Shown piece by piece: positions 62,101 to 64,000 of a stretch of DNA of 64,000 bases. Position 1 is the first letter of the stretch. Every line of letters starts with the position of its first letter. The notes under the pieces were generated by a model, which made no database searches, was not told where the DNA came from, and saw nothing but the letters and a program-made list of their open reading frames with translations. The position numbers and the translations under genes are program-made. Source of the DNA: Chamaecyparis obtusa (Eukaryota > Streptophyta > Pinopsida > Cupressales > Cupressaceae); the NCBI GenBank assembly GCA_027943335.1, contig BSBK01002801.1, positions 525,001 to 589,000 of the forward strand, written 5' to 3'.

Positions 62101-63261
62101 ACTATTTGATCCTTCAAAATATACATCAGAAAAACCTGCAGCACATTCTAGAAAATCTCTAAGTTGAGAGTCATTATCAAAGACTTGCCAAAACTCCACA
62201 TTATCAGGCACCTTCGGCTTGTAAATCATCTCAATCTGATACTTCTGGGTTTTAAAATCAGGATGTGGCAACAATAATGAAGTGGATACTGCCAAGGTGT
62301 CTGCTCTGGTGTTTTGATTTCTTGGTATGAATTTTATAGAGAAGGCGTCAAAGAAATCCAGCTCATCCAATACCAAATTTCTGTAGTGCTTTAACCTCTT
62401 ATTCTTGACAAAGAATTGTCCTTTCACCCGCTTCACAATTAACTCAGCATCACCTTTTACAACCAATTTCTTGACTCCCCTCAGTTTCACCTCTTCCAAT
62501 CCCAGTAGCAAGGCTTTGTACTCTGCAATATTGTTAGTATTTTTTAAATCTAACTTGAAAGAAAGAGGAATACATTCTTTATTAGGAGGAAAAAGAACTA
62601 CCCCCGCACTCGAACCTGAATTGGAACAGCTACCGTTGAACTCCATCTTCCATATATCTTCTTCTTTTTGACAAGAAGTTTCATCATTTTCTTCAAGATC
62701 GACCAAAATAACATAGTTACCAAAATGACACTCCTCATACAGGATTTGAGCTTTTGGGTTGTCCGAAGGCACCACAATATATTTATTTTTAGGCTCGGGT
62801 TCAAGTTTCACTTTCTTCTTACCAACTGGGATCATGGCCTCTAACCAGTCCATCTTAATGTCTCCTCCTAAATCTTTGCAAAAAGTTCTATTGAGCAGCA
62901 TACCGTAGTTGGCTGGGATATCTGCTACCAGGAGAGTCAATTTCAGACATTTGTTAGGGTATACGGCTAGAACGGCTTGGGCATCTTTGACCTGACCCAT
63001 TAACGAAACTTGTTTCCCATCCATAGAATAACAATGGCCATAGGTTTTAGTCAAGGTGAGACCGAGGGCTCTTGCAACCGGAGTAGGCATGATGTTATCT
63101 AACGTGCCAAAGTCAATAATGCAATTACTAAGTTTTTGACCATTTAGCAGTAAGGAGATATAGAAGGGATTAGGCTTTCTTTCCTCTATTTCACTTTCAA
63201 TTGTATTAACAAAGGGACAGTCTTCTGGTGTCTGTGGGGTATCTTGGGGTTTAAAGACCAA
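59161..63261 (-). pseudogene. Gypsy pol: protease, extra RNase H, RT, RNase H, integrase
   Basis: One frame spans about 1,367 codons with stops at 61813, 61078, about 61027, 60676, 60244 and 59629. The protease (residues 33-130) has IIDFG in place of the D-S/T-G active site. An archaeal-type RNase H (residues 204-326, 62652-62284) lies before the RT; its first catalytic Asp is Asn (FNGS) while Glu247, Asp271 and Asp321 remain. The RT keeps MLDGYS, FGLINVGATFQRAM and YLDD (near 61275). The native RNase H (61026-60676) begins IIYCYASED and lacks its first Asp. The integrase (60234-59400) has the H-H-C-C finger and D-D-E residues (GIDFIGP, VADNATYF, GNGQAESSN). The C-terminus ends in NGQDLKLCKL. 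Confidence 0.9.
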
Positions 63262-64000
63262 AGGTTCTTCAACTGTGGTTGTCTCACCTATGAGCGGCTT
63301 ATTTGATTGGGAACCTGAACTTGAATCTCCCTTAACATATTTTAAGTTTATCTAGCTCTTTAGGATTCATTTTGAGGTATTCTACAGGGGAAATAGAGAT
63401 TGTGGAGGTTTTACAGAATTCAACAAAGTCAAAGGGAGAGGAAGGAACTGGACTACCTCTTGGTAATATCTTCACTTTAGGACCCTTTGGGCACGTAGAA
63501 GCTTCTCCATTTCTAGCTTCTTTGCATTTAGCATCAGCGTTAGTAGCAATTGAACCAGGGACAAACTTTTGCATTCTCTGATTTCTTGTCAAGATTGCAC
63601 AAGCAAGATCTTGCAAGGTTGCTAAAACACTTCCACCTTTGTCAGAGCCCGACTCATACTCTAGATAAAAAGAACTAGATAAACCAATATCGGGTGAGTC
63701 TTTCTCTTCCTACACCTCTTCTATACCAATGGTATCCCTTGTGGCATTGATTTGGAGACACCTTAACCAATTAGGACAAGACTCTCCATCATGATCTGTC
63801 ATGAGATGGAAAGAACACATTGTTTCTCTTGGTGCGGATTCAATCTGCAATCTTGGTTGTGAACTTGGCAAGAGAGGAGTTTTTCCTGAAGGTTGGTTAT
63901 ACTCTCTTCGGCTAACATCTTGGTAAGGGGACTAATATGGAGAACTTGCCTTATTTTTTTGCCTCTTTAGCATAGCCATATCGTTCATTAACCTTTGCAT
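63262..64000 (-). pseudogene. C-terminal part of Gypsy gag, open at the window edge
   Basis: The coding strand begins with MQRLMNDMAMLKRQ at the edge and contains CSFHLMTDHDGESCPNW (near 63800), a zinc-knuckle variant seen in plant Tat/Athila-type gag. A Ser/Pro-rich linker to the protease follows. In-frame stops occur near 63930 and 63710, and a one-base shift near 63340 separates it from pol. The gag start lies beyond 64000. Confidence 0.65.

Larger units (their letters stand above)
55098..64000 (-). mobile_element. Ty3/Gypsy LTR retrotransposon, Tat-like, truncated by the window edge
   Basis: On the minus strand the order is the gag end, protease, an extra RNase H, RT, native RNase H, integrase, a 0.7 kb spacer and an extra ORF. 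RT before integrase defines Gypsy. Two RNase H domains are known in the plant Tat group. The pol frame is continuous from 63261 to 59161 across six stops and has no frameshift. The left boundary is approximate: coding-like sequence ends near 55098 and the LTR was not found. The gag start and 5' LTR lie beyond 64000. Confidence 0.88.

Overview
The window is nuclear DNA of a large-genome land plant. A gymnosperm, probably a conifer, is my best guess. The reasons are low gene density, AT-rich and heavily decayed retrotransposons, and one housekeeping gene carrying an intron of about 8.5 kb. I recognise only one host gene with confidence: the 60S acidic ribosomal protein P2 gene (40221-49168, + strand), with three coding exons; the last encodes eight residues plus stop. 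The species call is inference.

Layout. 1-2251: part of a minus-strand LTR element, with its 5' LTR at 1121-2251. 3179-4743: a probable solo LTR. 9420-17478: a complete 8.06 kb plus-strand LTR element with target duplication CCACG. It has a gag with five zinc knuckles and a long second ORF but no visible protease, integrase or RT, so it is a large non-autonomous element. 20550-28768: a complete minus-strand Ty1/Copia element with target duplication CTATT. Its RNase H region is split by a 1.05 kb insertion (22507-23561) built of tandem repeats. 29924-38985: a minus-strand L1-type LINE flanked by a perfect 17-bp duplication, with ORF1, ORF2 (endonuclease, RT, zinc region, RNase H) and a third ORF. 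40100-49168: the P2 gene, whose long intron holds two GC-rich islands, microsatellites and a tandem duplication. 49169-55097: AT-rich intergenic DNA with a foldback element and gene relics. 55098-64000: a minus-strand Ty3/Gypsy element of Tat-like organisation, running off the right edge, with an extra ORF 3' of pol.

Common themes. (1) The LINE, the non-autonomous LTR element and the Gypsy element each carry an extra ORF after their standard genes. These ORFs look related: an N-terminal globular region with a motif of the form V-T-x3-I-x2-V-T-G-x-P, then a charged linker, ending in a coiled coil in the LINE and the LTR element. This is my leading candidate for an undescribed system. (2) LINE ORF1/ORF2 and ORF2/ORF3 are both joined by ATGA stop-start overlaps. 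(3) The LTR families share a hairpin close to the LTR end whose stem changes with compensating bases. (4) The small insertion in the Copia element shares its 3' terminus with the LINE, suggesting it was mobilised by that kind of machinery. (5) Nearly all inactivating changes (in-frame stops and catalytic D to N, S to F and H to Y replacements) can be explained by C to T or G to A transitions, as expected for old, heavily methylated elements.

All element proteins are broken and none is expected to be active. The P2 gene looks intact.
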